DNA from: a bacterium
GTDB lineage: Bacteria > Zixibacteria > MSB-5A5 > GN15 > FEB-12
Assembly (NCBI GenBank): GCA_030612965.1
Contig: JAUWMW010000050.1
Location: 1 to 11,550, forward strand
DNA: 11,550 nt
Direction of reading: 5' to 3'
The notes beneath the pieces are model-generated. The model ran no database searches, was not told the DNA's origin, and worked only from the letters and a program-made list of their open reading frames with translations. Positions 1-7,606 of the stretch are shown in pieces (the first letter of the stretch is position 1; every line of letters starts with the position of its first letter). The position numbers and the translations under genes are program-made.

Positions 1-374
1 TCGACTATCTCCATCATATGGTACGAGACACCTTTGACATGGTGACCATGCCCGTGCCGTTGTTCATCGAATCTCTCCCCCCTCGCCGTGGCCGTCAACC
101 GCGTCTCACTGACAAGGTTGACCTCGAACTCGCTCAGCACCATCTGGTCAACCTCGAACTTCACCAGCAACTCCGACAGGAATCCGACCAGCAACCCCTC
201 GATGTCTATCGACTCGATCTCGACCGTCACCTTAGTTACGGGCGTTATCGATGCCTCCCCGGTGATGATCGCAAACAGCGCTTCACCAGCGGCAGCAAAA
301 GCATCAGGCAGGTCATCGCCATACGCTTTGATCGCGATGTCGGCGGTGTGCTCTATCAGTTCGTGTCGTTTCAT
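1..374 (-). CDS. Archease family protein (3' end cut by window edge)
   Basis: Archeases are small acidic metal-binding proteins of about 140 residues that help the RtcB tRNA/RNA ligase through its guanylylation step in the cytoplasm. Reading leftwards from the ATG at 372-374 gives 124 open codons with no stop before the window edge, so roughly 15-20 C-terminal residues are missing. The start MKRHELIEHTADIAIKAYG carries the family's hallmark EHTAD motif (residues 8-12; Asp12 is the expected metal ligand). It is followed by the usual helix and by a late VKGVSYHMMEI stretch matching the family's 'vkavTYH' signature. A GGAAG ribosome-binding site lies about eight bases before the ATG on the minus strand. 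The gene is transcribed away from the secretion-like cluster and looks like a housekeeping flank, not part of it. Whether rtcB lies further left cannot be seen. The family call is secure; the RtcB link is from family knowledge. Confidence 0.9.
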   Translation of the reverse strand, partial: MKRHELIEHTADIAIKAYGDDLPDAFAAAGEALFAIITGEASITPVTKVTVEIESIDIEGLLVGFLSELLVKFEVDQMVLSEFEVNLVSETRLTATARGERFDEQRHGHGHHVKGVSYHMMEIV

Positions 375-547
375 GGCACTGCTTCCGTTGTCAAGATAGC
401 ATGGCGGCACTCGAATCTCAAGGGTTGTTCGCAGGCGCCGCCTGATTCCTGCGGTTGACATAAATGTTGACTTGTCAGTTCGGTCCTGCGTATTATTCGT
501 AATATGAGCAGTACGCCGAACGCTTGAGCCAGTAAAGGATTGTACGC
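375..547. other. Divergent intergenic region between archease and PAAR genes
   Basis: This 173-base spacer separates the leftward archease gene from the rightward cluster and should hold promoters for both. On the plus strand it contains a sigma70-like promoter (listed separately). Upstream of that, GTTGAC occurs twice at a 12-base pitch (454-459 and 466-471). On the minus strand I see the archease ribosome-binding site but no convincing promoter. No terminator or RNA gene was recognised. Confidence 0.6.
467..496 (+). promoter_or_regulatory. Predicted sigma70-type promoter for the PAAR cluster
   Basis: A -35 box TTGACT (467-472) and a -10 box TATTAT (491-496) are separated by 18 bases. This predicts transcription starting near 503 and a leader of about 45 bases before the PAAR start codon at 548. 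A Shine-Dalgarno-like AAAGGA (534-539) sits eight bases before that ATG. It is the only good promoter before the seven-gene run, so it probably drives all of it, although weaker internal promoters are possible. The assignment is by consensus only. Confidence 0.6.
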
Positions 548-1642
548 ATGGGTAAACCGGCCGCACGGATGGGCGATATGACAGTACACGGAGGCAGCAT
601 TGTGGTGGGATGTCCGACCGTGCTGATCGGTGGTAAACCGGCCGCCCGTGTCGGCGACATGCATACCTGCCCGATGCAGACCCCGGCCCCGGCGCCGGTC
701 CCGCACGTGGGCGGACCGATCCTGCCCCCCGGAGCCGTGACCGTCCTGATCGGCGGTGTGCCGGCCGCGTGCGTAGGCGACATGGCCACCTGTGTCGGAC
801 CACCGGATACCATCGCTCCACCCGGAGAGCCGACCGTGTTAATCGGTCCGGGTGGCGGCGGTGGCGCAGGAGCCGGAACACCCGGAGCAGGCGGGGCGCA
901 ACAAGAGGGTGCGGAGGGCGACGAGGCTGGGGCTTCAACAGAACTAACAGATGAAGGTGAGGAACATTTCCTCCATGTCGATTTTGTCGACAAGGGTGGT
1001 TTCCCGGTGATGGGCGTGGCTTACAGCCTGGCAAAGTCCGGCAGCACTGTCGATGAAGGCGTCCTGACCGGACGAGTGAAAAAAACCGGGATCGAAGCGG
1101 GCAGCTACGATATCGAACTTAGAGTTATCTCCAGGGCAGAATGGTCGGTCGAGGAAGCAGCGGTGGGCGATGTGGTACAACTCAAAGCGGACTGCTCGGG
1201 CATGGAGCCGGGTACGCCGGCTACCCTGACCATTTATTTGAGGGATCTCAATGCGCCCGACCGCAAGATCAGAGTCGTCGAGTCCGAAGTTGACGGCGAC
1301 AAAATCGAGGCGGACTGGACGTTTGAACTGAACGAAGACTTGCTACCGGTCCAGAACGAACGGGCTGCGCGTCAGGGCTACTCCTCGCCGGCTTACTACT
1401 TCGTCGCTAAAGCAGGTGGTTGTTCGGCGCGGTCGAAGCTCCTGAAGTTTCAGGACTGGATAGAACTAAGACTCCGAGATGAGGAAGGCAACAGCATCGG
1501 CAACCGACCCTACCGCGTCCACTGCGCTAACGGTGAAATAAAAGAAGGCACTCTCGACGGCGACGGTTACGCCAAAGTGGAAAACCTCCCGCCGGGCAGG
1601 ACCAGAGTGTCTTACAATGTGCGAGAACAGGGACGATCATAA
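548..1642 (+). CDS. PAAR-domain spike-tip protein with C-terminal beta-sandwich extension
   Basis: PAAR proteins form the sharpened metal-bound cone on the VgrG spike of type VI and related contractile injection systems and carry effectors with it. Residues 1-100 show three PAAR-type blocks: MGKPAARMGD, then TVLIGGKPAARVGDMHTCP, then TVLIGGVPAACVGDMATC. His14, His39 and Cys41 are candidate metal ligands. Residues 101-131 are a Gly/Ala/Glu-rich linker. After it come two copies of a small carboxypeptidase-regulatory-like beta module (about 140-190 and 302-358; Y...G.L.....i.pG pattern) flanking a middle domain that opens near Trp199. The part from about residue 190 onward matches the C-terminal half of the protein at 7607-8494. 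No membrane helix or catalytic motif is visible, so the extension looks like a docking or adaptor platform, not a toxin. It is the first gene of the cluster, 20 bases from the next. The start is supported by AAAGGA at good spacing. Confidence 0.92.
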   Translation: MGKPAARMGDMTVHGGSIVVGCPTVLIGGKPAARVGDMHTCPMQTPAPAPVPHVGGPILPPGAVTVLIGGVPAACVGDMATCVGPPDTIAPPGEPTVLIGPGGGGGAGAGTPGAGGAQQEGAEGDEAGASTELTDEGEEHFLHVDFVDKGGFPVMGVAYSLAKSGSTVDEGVLTGRVKKTGIEAGSYDIELRVISRAEWSVEEAAVGDVVQLKADCSGMEPGTPATLTIYLRDLNAPDRKIRVVESEVDGDKIEADWTFELNEDLLPVQNERAARQGYSSPAYYFVAKAGGCSARSKLLKFQDWIELRLRDEEGNSIGNRPYRVHCANGEIKEGTLDGDGYAKVENLPPGRTRVSYNVREQGRS

Positions 1643-1662
1643 TCCGACGGTTCGTAAGATAT

Positions 1663-4600
1663 ATGACTGGCGGTTCAGAAGGCGGCGGGACCCCAAGCGC
1701 TGGGGGCGGGACTCCAACGGGTACCACGACCACCTCTGCAGATGCCTCTGTCGGGACTGACGCCGTCACCGGCACCACGACCGAAACCACCCTCACCCCC
1801 ATCCCGGTTGACGTCCTCGAATTCGAAGACCTTCTTTTCCATGACAATAGTGCTGTCATGATGCCGGAAGTGCCGGGGTTGGATCCAACTGCCGACAACG
1901 CGCCGATGACCGGGGTCAAAGCGATCGGTATGGCTTTTCTCTTTGCCGGTTTGTATCCGGAGCGCGGGATACTGATTACCGGCCACACGGCATCCCAGAG
2001 TGATGTTCAGGAGAGTTTTCGCCTTTCACGCGAGCGCGCCTCGGGCATCATGTACCTGCTGCAGGGGAATGTCGGGCGTTGGGCTACGACGTGCGCCGGG
2101 CGGCAGACGGTTGAGGACTACAAACAGATACTGAAGTACCTCCACGAATACACCGGAGAATGGAAAGACGGCGATTGGGAGTGCGACCCAGGCGATGTCG
2201 ACAACAGCTTCAACGAGGCTACGCAGACAGCCCTGAACAACTTCGCTCAGCATTTCAACAGTGACGTCGCCGCAGACTTGGAAGAAATCGCATCGCTTCC
2301 GGCTACTTTGGGTGACGTCGTTAGCGAAGCCACGGATAACCGTCTCTCAAGCGCTCACTGGCGGGCTCTCTACCACGTTTATGAACTGATGATATGCGAC
2401 TTCCTCGGCAAAACACGCACTGAGTTGGCCGAGATGCGTAGCAACTTGCACTGGGTCAGCGACACGGTCAAGATGGTCGGTTGCGGTCATTCGTACGCCG
2501 TGCCGGATAGTGAACGCGGTGATGACAAAATCAGATCGGCCACGGACAGCCGTATCGAACTTCTCATTTACCAGGGGAACGACTCCGAACGTGACGCGCT
2601 GGTGGTTTGTCCGACCATGCCGATTACAGCCGTGCATGATCTTGAGAACGACTGTCCGATGTGGCATGAGCGCCACTTCGCCCGAAACTATATCGGCCCG
2701 GGTGATCGGTTCGCAGTAGTATATCACTTGAAGTTTCGCTACTACGATAGGATCAAGAAGGACTTTCAGGACATCCCCGGTCGCGTGAATGTGAAGGCGT
2801 ACAAACGAGACGCGGCGGCCGGGGGCACGGTCGAAGAGATCCCCTGCATCACGCAGTATCAGGATGGAATCCACACCGTGCGTGTCAGGTTCGAGGAAGA
2901 GAACCCTGATTTCACCAACAAGCTCCTCTACTTCGGCTTCGAAGCGCCCGAGCATGAGGGAACGCCGGTCGTTCGAATGATCCATACTTCGGGGCCAGAC
3001 GCGACACCCGTGATCGTGAACCGCCCGGACGATTGGGACACCAAGACCTTCGCCGAAAAGTATCAGTACTACGATCTCCCGATGAAGTGGTTTTCGCACA
3101 ACTGGCATACGAGGCACGAAAGCACCCATGCCAATGACGAACGATTCCACGAGCATATCAAAGACAAGCGAGAGCTCAAACCGTTCGGGAGCAACGTAAC
3201 CAGTCAAAGCGAACCGTTGATGTTCTCGCTGGACGATATTGTGCTTATGGACAGCGCCACCGGCCACGATCAAAACATCCAGGACGCCGACCAGTTAGGA
3301 ACCGCCAAGGCCTTGTGCGCCGGCGGAGCCGATCCCGGCTCGCGCGCAAAACTGTTTGTGGTGGACAGCACGACCAACCAGTTCAAGTTGTGGGAAAGAC
3401 CTAACGAAGATCGCACTTCGTTGAACCCCCCACCTCCCTCCAGTGGCTCAGGGAGTGGCAGTCCCAGTTCCTCGGCTACAACGCGCGCCGAGCGGATAAG
3501 GCTGGAGAGGAACCTGGTAAGCGGCATGGCGCCCGGTGTTAAGGTCGTTCATTTTCGCGATGGTTTCTACACGGTCGGTGACCGCCGCACTACTGACGAA
3601 CCCGGTGACTGGATGGACAAAACCGGCAGCCAGGGGACCTACGTCGTTGGCGCCCGAATCGCCCTGCGCGATGATCCCGACCGGCACAAGAAGTGGGAGA
3701 TGAACTATAACCAACACGAGATGAGCTACACCGGCGACTACGATTTGCACTATTTCCACCAGATATACATGGAGGGCAATCATCCGGTCAGTTTGCTCAT
3801 CGCGTTAGCAACGATGAACTTCATGCTCGACACCCGGCAGGACCCCAGCGCAGCCGCATGGACCAGCGCCTCACAGAATCCGGGCATTAGCGACGTCGAC
3901 AATTTCGTGCATCAGGGTGTCTACAACGCGCAGGAGTACTGGAACCGGAAGGGCTACTACTTCATTGATGAACGCGACGCCGGCGACGCCTATGCCATTA
4001 TCAGACGGTTTGTGTTTTTCGATGAGCGCGAGACGTTCACCATGCCTTTGACCGAACTGCCGACTAACTCGAACTGGGAAAGTCTATCCAATCATCAGGC
4101 GCTGTTTGGTCCCGGATCGAATTTCCGGACCGCGCAGGGACGTACCTTTGGTGGACCGGTGAAGTTTGTAGCCTTTGTCTGTCCCGATCAGGCGGCCGGC
4201 GTCAACTATGGGTTAGCTTACGCATGGGCGGTACGCGGATTGACCTCCGGCGCCTACACTCTGCCCTACTCGCTGATGAAGCTGAACAAGTCGGCCTACC
4301 AGATAACAACGGGGATTTTCGCCTACAACAATACCGGCTATCAGGAAGATGGCACCCGTTACGGAGTCTTCACGCTTGCCCACGAATTGGGCCACGTCAC
4401 GAGCCTTTCTGACGAGTACACTCAAGATGTAAATGAACAAGACAATGCGACACCGGCCCGCATGTATATCACCAAGGGAATGCCGGGCTTCGATCAGTTT
4501 TTCATCCAGTACAATCCGTCCACTAACCAGACTTCGATGATGTACTACAATGGAGCCCCCCGGTTGCACCACTGCTGGTACCACCTGCACTTGATAAACA

Positions 4601-5787
4601 AGAACTCATTAAGCGGTGGCGATCTCCACGATGCGGCCTGGTTGAACGGCAAGGCCTTCAAGGTCAAGTTCGACAATGCCACACCAGAATTGATCTACAA
4701 GAGGCATCTCAACTGGACACCGTCCGGGACCGCCTCCCCGCCCCCAGCCAATACTCCCCAGACCAGGAACGACATCCGCCAGCCGATAACGGTCGAGGAA
4801 CGATTGCGGTTGCCCAACGTCGTCTCGGTGAGTGCCGCGCCCGATCTATCATCTGTTAATGCGACCCACCAGACAAACTTCACCCACGATGCGTCCGGCA
4901 ACACGCTCACCTACGACATTGATGCCGGCACTATGAGCACGGCGGAACGGGACGCCTGGCGCGGCGCCTTTACCAGTGACGACAACAAGGCCAAAGTCAG
5001 CCGTCTCTACCAGAAAACCCAGTCGCTCCGGCGTGTCCACATAGCTATCTACGACGTGGGACAGGATGAATCCTCGACGAAGTTCTTTCATGACAATCAG
5101 ACTGACGAATACCATGCCGTGCTGGTTGTGCGCGTGATGTTAAGCATAAAAGGGGACGCGACTGAGGCGGACTGGGAGACCGACCCAGAGTACACGGAAC
5201 TGAAAGACAAACTGGATGCTATTCAACAGGAGTGGCAGCGTCTTAACGGCTCCTACCGATTGACCGGTGGGCCCGCGGAGTTCTCGCGTGTCTTCATCTA
5301 TTTCATGCCTGGTTTTGCCGATGAACGCGCAGCCGGAAGCACCTGGAGTTACAAGCTGACTTTCCAGCGCTCGACCACAACCTTCTCAGTGACGGTAGCC
5401 AACGCTCCGAGTTCAGACCCTTCAACAGTGGTAACCGACGCATCGTATGACGCCACCGCCAACCGACTGTCGTTCGAGGGAAGGATGACTGCGGGCGAAA
5501 AGACCCAGTTGCGTGGACTGTTCACTGTCGCCGCCGATCAAACGGCGGTGGACAACCTGTATGAGCAAAGCACATCGGTCGACCGCTTGACCAGCAGTAC
5601 CTGTGTGTTGAACGTACCGCGTAACATTACAGCCGACGACTTTCAGCTTCATTTTCTGAACATGGCTGACGGCGAGGACCAGCTTGAGGCCCTGAAATTC
5701 ATTGAAACCTGGGTGAATGGAAAACTAAACGCGTCGTACACATTGGAACAAATTCCCGCGCCAAGTTCCGCCCCAACGACACCATAG
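1663..5787 (+). CDS. Large OmpA-like / zincin metallopeptidase-like protein, candidate effector
   Basis: This 1374-residue protein has no signal peptide. Its order is: Gly/Ser/Thr-rich segment (1-45); OmpA-like domain (about 50-150) with GHTA...LSRERA at 107-126; a peptidoglycan-binding-1-like stretch CDPGDVDN...ALNNFAQHFN (174-200); a segment ending in VKMVGCGHS and SRIELLIY (about 270-302) that completes the OmpA-like fold; an unassigned region; a Pro/Ser/Gly linker (587-606); a zincin-like region; and a duplicated C-terminal module (about 1073-1117 and 1260-1302). The zincin signature is HELGHVTSLSDEY (907-919): His907, His911 and Asp917 would bind zinc and Glu908 catalyse. SMMYYN (958-963) is a plausible Met-turn. 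A secreted metallopeptidase effector is the best inference; its target is unknown. The gene starts 20 bases after the PAAR stop with no clear ribosome-binding site, and the frame is open upstream, so the start is uncertain. Confidence 0.82.
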   Translation: MTGGSEGGGTPSAGGGTPTGTTTTSADASVGTDAVTGTTTETTLTPIPVDVLEFEDLLFHDNSAVMMPEVPGLDPTADNAPMTGVKAIGMAFLFAGLYPERGILITGHTASQSDVQESFRLSRERASGIMYLLQGNVGRWATTCAGRQTVEDYKQILKYLHEYTGEWKDGDWECDPGDVDNSFNEATQTALNNFAQHFNSDVAADLEEIASLPATLGDVVSEATDNRLSSAHWRALYHVYELMICDFLGKTRTELAEMRSNLHWVSDTVKMVGCGHSYAVPDSERGDDKIRSATDSRIELLIYQGNDSERDALVVCPTMPITAVHDLENDCPMWHERHFARNYIGPGDRFAVVYHLKFRYYDRIKKDFQDIPGRVNVKAYKRDAAAGGTVEEIPCITQYQDGIHTVRVRFEEENPDFTNKLLYFGFEAPEHEGTPVVRMIHTSGPDATPVIVNRPDDWDTKTFAEKYQYYDLPMKWFSHNWHTRHESTHANDERFHEHIKDKRELKPFGSNVTSQSEPLMFSLDDIVLMDSATGHDQNIQDADQLGTAKALCAGGADPGSRAKLFVVDSTTNQFKLWERPNEDRTSLNPPPPSSGSGSGSPSSSATTRAERIRLERNLVSGMAPGVKVVHFRDGFYTVGDRRTTDEPGDWMDKTGSQGTYVVGARIALRDDPDRHKKWEMNYNQHEMSYTGDYDLHYFHQIYMEGNHPVSLLIALATMNFMLDTRQDPSAAAWTSASQNPGISDVDNFVHQGVYNAQEYWNRKGYYFIDERDAGDAYAIIRRFVFFDERETFTMPLTELPTNSNWESLSNHQALFGPGSNFRTAQGRTFGGPVKFVAFVCPDQAAGVNYGLAYAWAVRGLTSGAYTLPYSLMKLNKSAYQITTGIFAYNNTGYQEDGTRYGVFTLAHELGHVTSLSDEYTQDVNEQDNATPARMYITKGMPGFDQFFIQYNPSTNQTSMMYYNGAPRLHHCWYHLHLINKNSLSGGDLHDAAWLNGKAFKVKFDNATPELIYKRHLNWTPSGTASPPPANTPQTRNDIRQPITVEERLRLPNVVSVSAAPDLSSVNATHQTNFTHDASGNTLTYDIDAGTMSTAERDAWRGAFTSDDNKAKVSRLYQKTQSLRRVHIAIYDVGQDESSTKFFHDNQTDEYHAVLVVRVMLSIKGDATEADWETDPEYTELKDKLDAIQQEWQRLNGSYRLTGGPAEFSRVFIYFMPGFADERAAGSTWSYKLTFQRSTTTFSVTVANAPSSDPSTVVTDASYDATANRLSFEGRMTAGEKTQLRGLFTVAADQTAVDNLYEQSTSVDRLTSSTCVLNVPRNITADDFQLHFLNMADGEDQLEALKFIETWVNGKLNASYTLEQIPAPSSAPTTP
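4381..4419 (+). other. Zincin active-site motif HExxHxxSxxDEY
   Basis: These 39 bases encode HELGHVTSLSDEY, residues 907-919 of the 1374-residue protein. The spacing fits the extended HExxHxxGxxH/D zinc site of metzincins and snapalysins, with Asp917 in the third-ligand position and Ser914 where Gly is usual. The SMMYYN sequence about 40 residues later fits a Met-turn. All of this is read directly from the frame; zinc binding and proteolysis are inferred. Confidence 0.7.
4879..5013 (+). repeat. C-terminal protein module, copy 1
   Basis: Encodes residues 1073-1117 of the 1374-residue protein, with the pattern [TS][HY]DA..N.L.[YF]...M[ST]..E....RG.FT.....A.V..LY[QE]. It aligns with copy 2 at 5440-5568. 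The duplication is visible in the protein only; the DNA copies have diverged. The two copies are separated by a globular segment rich in aromatic residues (about 1125-1245). Confidence 0.65.
5440..5568 (+). repeat. C-terminal protein module, copy 2
   Basis: Encodes residues 1260-1302. It shares with copy 1 the opening YDA..N.LSF, a central MTA.E...LRG.FT and a closing AV.NLYEQS. The module resembles a roughly 45-residue repeat I recall from large bacterial surface and toxin-like proteins, but I cannot name the family with certainty. Confidence 0.65.
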
Positions 5788-5888
5788 TGGAGATACCGGT
5801 CGACGGGATAGAGTAGTCTGGATTTTATAAGTAAACACGGATCAAAAGAAACAGGAAGTTTGGAAAGAAGAGACAACGGTGGTGGTCA
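5788..5888. other. Intergenic spacer before the beta-propeller gene
   Basis: At 101 bases this is the longest gap inside the cluster apart from that at 10024-10146. It is A-rich near its right end (AAAAGAAACAGG and GGAAAGAAGAG). A TATAAG at 5826-5831 resembles a -10 box but has no matching -35. No terminator hairpin was found, so read-through from upstream is likely. Confidence 0.4.
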
Positions 5889-7145
5889 GTGAAACAACAA
5901 AGTTCGGCCCCGGAGTTTTCCGGAGGCGGTTATGCCGTGCGGGCAGCATACACAGCGGTTTTGATCGGTGTGCTTGTTGTCTGCTGTGTGGCCGGGAGAC
6001 ATTCACACACCCCTTCGGGTATCGAGGAGACCAACATGCCTGATATCGCCACGCTCAACCGCAATGTTTTCGGCGATCAACAGAATAGTTCCTGCCTGCC
6101 GGTGAGCGGCACGATCCAAGGTAACGAAGTATGGTTCAACGAATCATTGCTTGAACCCAGCGGCGGACGCAGCCCCATACATCTCGGTCTGCACGGACAA
6201 CTCCTGTTTGTCAGTTACGGCGATCTGGTAGCGGTGCTCGACCGAAATGACGGCTCCGTCAACTGGTCTCGGCAGGTCAGGAGCAATTACGCCTCGACCA
6301 TCACGGACGACGGCATTGTCACCTTAGACCATGTCGGCTACTTCGTTCTGCTGGGCTATGATGGACAGCAGGCCGCCGAAAAACCGTTGACCGGCGTGAA
6401 CCAGAACGCGCAACTGCACTTCATCCGCGACCTCGAGCGTGAGACGATTTACAGTTCACAAGCCTATCCCAAACCGACCAACGCACCCGGTCAGACGATG
6501 GAGATACCGCCATTCCAGTTCATGCGGTACATCGCTGAACGCCGCGAAGTAATCTGGCGTTATCGGCTCGACGGAATCGGACGCGGTACGCTTATATCGA
6601 GAGACAACAAGCGCGTTTACATGTTCACGACCAATCGGTTTTATACCTTCCCCGTTGACGCTGAAGCAGACGAGCAGGTTAGCGTGGTTGAATTCGACTC
6701 CATTAGTTCGTTCTCTCTGGATACCGACGGCAATGCGTTGGTTGTTGACATTGTCGAAAATATTACTCAGCTTAAGCAAGTGACACCAGACGGTGAAGTC
6801 GGTTGGGTGGTGTCGTTTGAACAGGGTCAGCCATCAAACCAACCGCCGGCATCTTCGCTGAATGGATTTGTATATATGGTGGTGGGAAGTAATCTGCACC
6901 AGATTCACGGTGGTGAGATCATTTGGACGTATCCTCTTCCGGCTTCGGCAGGCGACATCGCCATCACCGTGCTGGCCGACAACTCGGTGCTGGCGGCCGC
7001 CGGCACGGCGCTGGTACATGTTTCTGCTACCGGTGAGGAGATCCTCACCAAGTGGCTGGACACACCGATCGGCACCCGGCCGATCATGGATGAAAACGGA
7101 ACTGTATACTATGGCGGCAGCGACGGTATACACTGTCTGAGATAG
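5889..7145 (+). CDS. PQQ-type beta-propeller protein with N-terminal membrane segment
   Basis: A 418-residue protein. Residues 18-36 (AAYTAVLIGVLVVCCVAG) form one hydrophobic segment, either an uncleaved anchor or an export signal. Cys32/Cys33 end it, but the residues before them (LVVC) fit a lipobox poorly. The rest shows propeller blade repeats of PQQ/YWTD-like type: LVAVLDRNDGSVNW near residue 117, EVIWRYRLDG near 220, GEIIWTYPLP near 343, and the closing GTVYYGGSDGIHCLR. These proteins act as scaffolds or ligand binders in the periplasm or at the membrane; no enzyme residues are apparent. The GTG start keeps the membrane segment but has only a distant purine-rich ribosome-binding site. 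An ATG at 6036 preceded by GAGGAG would give a soluble form. The stop is 15 bases before the DUF1795 gene, so the gene is part of the cluster. Its role with the putative effectors is unknown. Confidence 0.75.
   Translation: MKQQSSAPEFSGGGYAVRAAYTAVLIGVLVVCCVAGRHSHTPSGIEETNMPDIATLNRNVFGDQQNSSCLPVSGTIQGNEVWFNESLLEPSGGRSPIHLGLHGQLLFVSYGDLVAVLDRNDGSVNWSRQVRSNYASTITDDGIVTLDHVGYFVLLGYDGQQAAEKPLTGVNQNAQLHFIRDLERETIYSSQAYPKPTNAPGQTMEIPPFQFMRYIAERREVIWRYRLDGIGRGTLISRDNKRVYMFTTNRFYTFPVDAEADEQVSVVEFDSISSFSLDTDGNALVVDIVENITQLKQVTPDGEVGWVVSFEQGQPSNQPPASSLNGFVYMVVGSNLHQIHGGEIIWTYPLPASAGDIAITVLADNSVLAAAGTALVHVSATGEEILTKWLDTPIGTRPIMDENGTVYYGGSDGIHCLR
6024..6038 (+). promoter_or_regulatory. Alternative ribosome-binding site and ATG inside the propeller gene
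   Basis: GAGGAG (6024-6029) is followed, six bases later, by an in-frame ATG (6036-6038, codon 50). It is a better initiation signal than that of the GTG at 5889. Used alone or as a second start, it would yield a cytoplasmic 369-residue protein lacking the hydrophobic segment. The site is seen in the sequence; its use is not known. Confidence 0.4.
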
Positions 7146-7160
7146 ATTGAGTACGAAAAC

Positions 7161-7583
7161 ATGAGTCCGAGCAACAACAGATTCAAGATTGAACTCCCCG
7201 ACGGCTGGGAAGACCAGACCGTGCACTATTTCATGGGCCCCGAAGAAAGCGGCCTGCAACACAGCCTGTCGCTTCAAGTCGACACTCAACCCGATACCGA
7301 CGAACTCGCGGACTACGCTCGTGAACGGATCGATCAGGTTCTCGAAAGCATCCCCGGTGTGGAGATTCTCAAGGAAGATGAGAAACAACTACCCGGCGGC
7401 GTTCCCGCTTACGAAGCTGTCTACAAGTGGGCGCCCTCTGAAGACAAGGTCGTGTTTCAGAAAATGGTCTTCGTGAAGCATAACGACGTGATGTACAACT
7501 TCAACGCGACTTTCACCAAGAAAACGATCAAGACGCTGGGCGTGGAAGTCGACCGCATGATCGCTGAGTTTATTCCCGGATAG
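7161..7583 (+). CDS. DUF1795/DcrB-like protein, probable T6SS Eag-type chaperone
   Basis: The 140-residue product opens with FKIELPDGWEDQTVHYFMGP and continues with SLSLQVDT, a YARERIDQVLESIPGVEIL helix, a GVPAYEAVYKW strand, KMVFVKHNDVMYNF and a final helix (TLGVEVDRMIAEF). Length and order match the DUF1795/DcrB family. In T6SS loci this family supplies EagR/EagT chaperones, cytoplasmic dimers that bind the N-terminal part of PAAR-linked effectors, typically shielding hydrophobic helices until loading onto VgrG. The lack of a signal peptide supports a cytoplasmic chaperone and argues against a DcrB lipoprotein. It sits mid-cluster, 15 bases after the propeller gene and 23 before the next gene. 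No strong ribosome-binding site is visible, suggesting translation follows from upstream. The family is fairly certain; the client is not. Confidence 0.8.
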   Translation: MSPSNNRFKIELPDGWEDQTVHYFMGPEESGLQHSLSLQVDTQPDTDELADYARERIDQVLESIPGVEILKEDEKQLPGGVPAYEAVYKWAPSEDKVVFQKMVFVKHNDVMYNFNATFTKKTIKTLGVEVDRMIAEFIPG

Positions 7584-7606
7584 CGGATGTAAGGCAGGCC
7601 AGAAGT

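Noticed and set aside
18..458. Plus-strand open frames across the archease region
   Set aside because: They have no family pattern, while the opposite strand encodes clear archease signatures over the same bases.
493..993. Minus-strand Pro/Ala-rich open frame opposite the PAAR gene
   Set aside because: Its composition simply mirrors the Gly-rich PAAR coding strand; the PAAR motifs are unmistakable on the plus strand.
2347..3273. Minus-strand open frame of 308 codons opposite the OmpA-zincin gene
   Set aside because: The plus-strand frame continues for 1374 codons with recognisable domains on both sides; the antisense frame is a by-product of G+C-rich codon use.
5826..5831. TATAAG as a promoter -10 box before the propeller gene
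   Set aside because: No acceptable -35 box lies 16-19 bases upstream.
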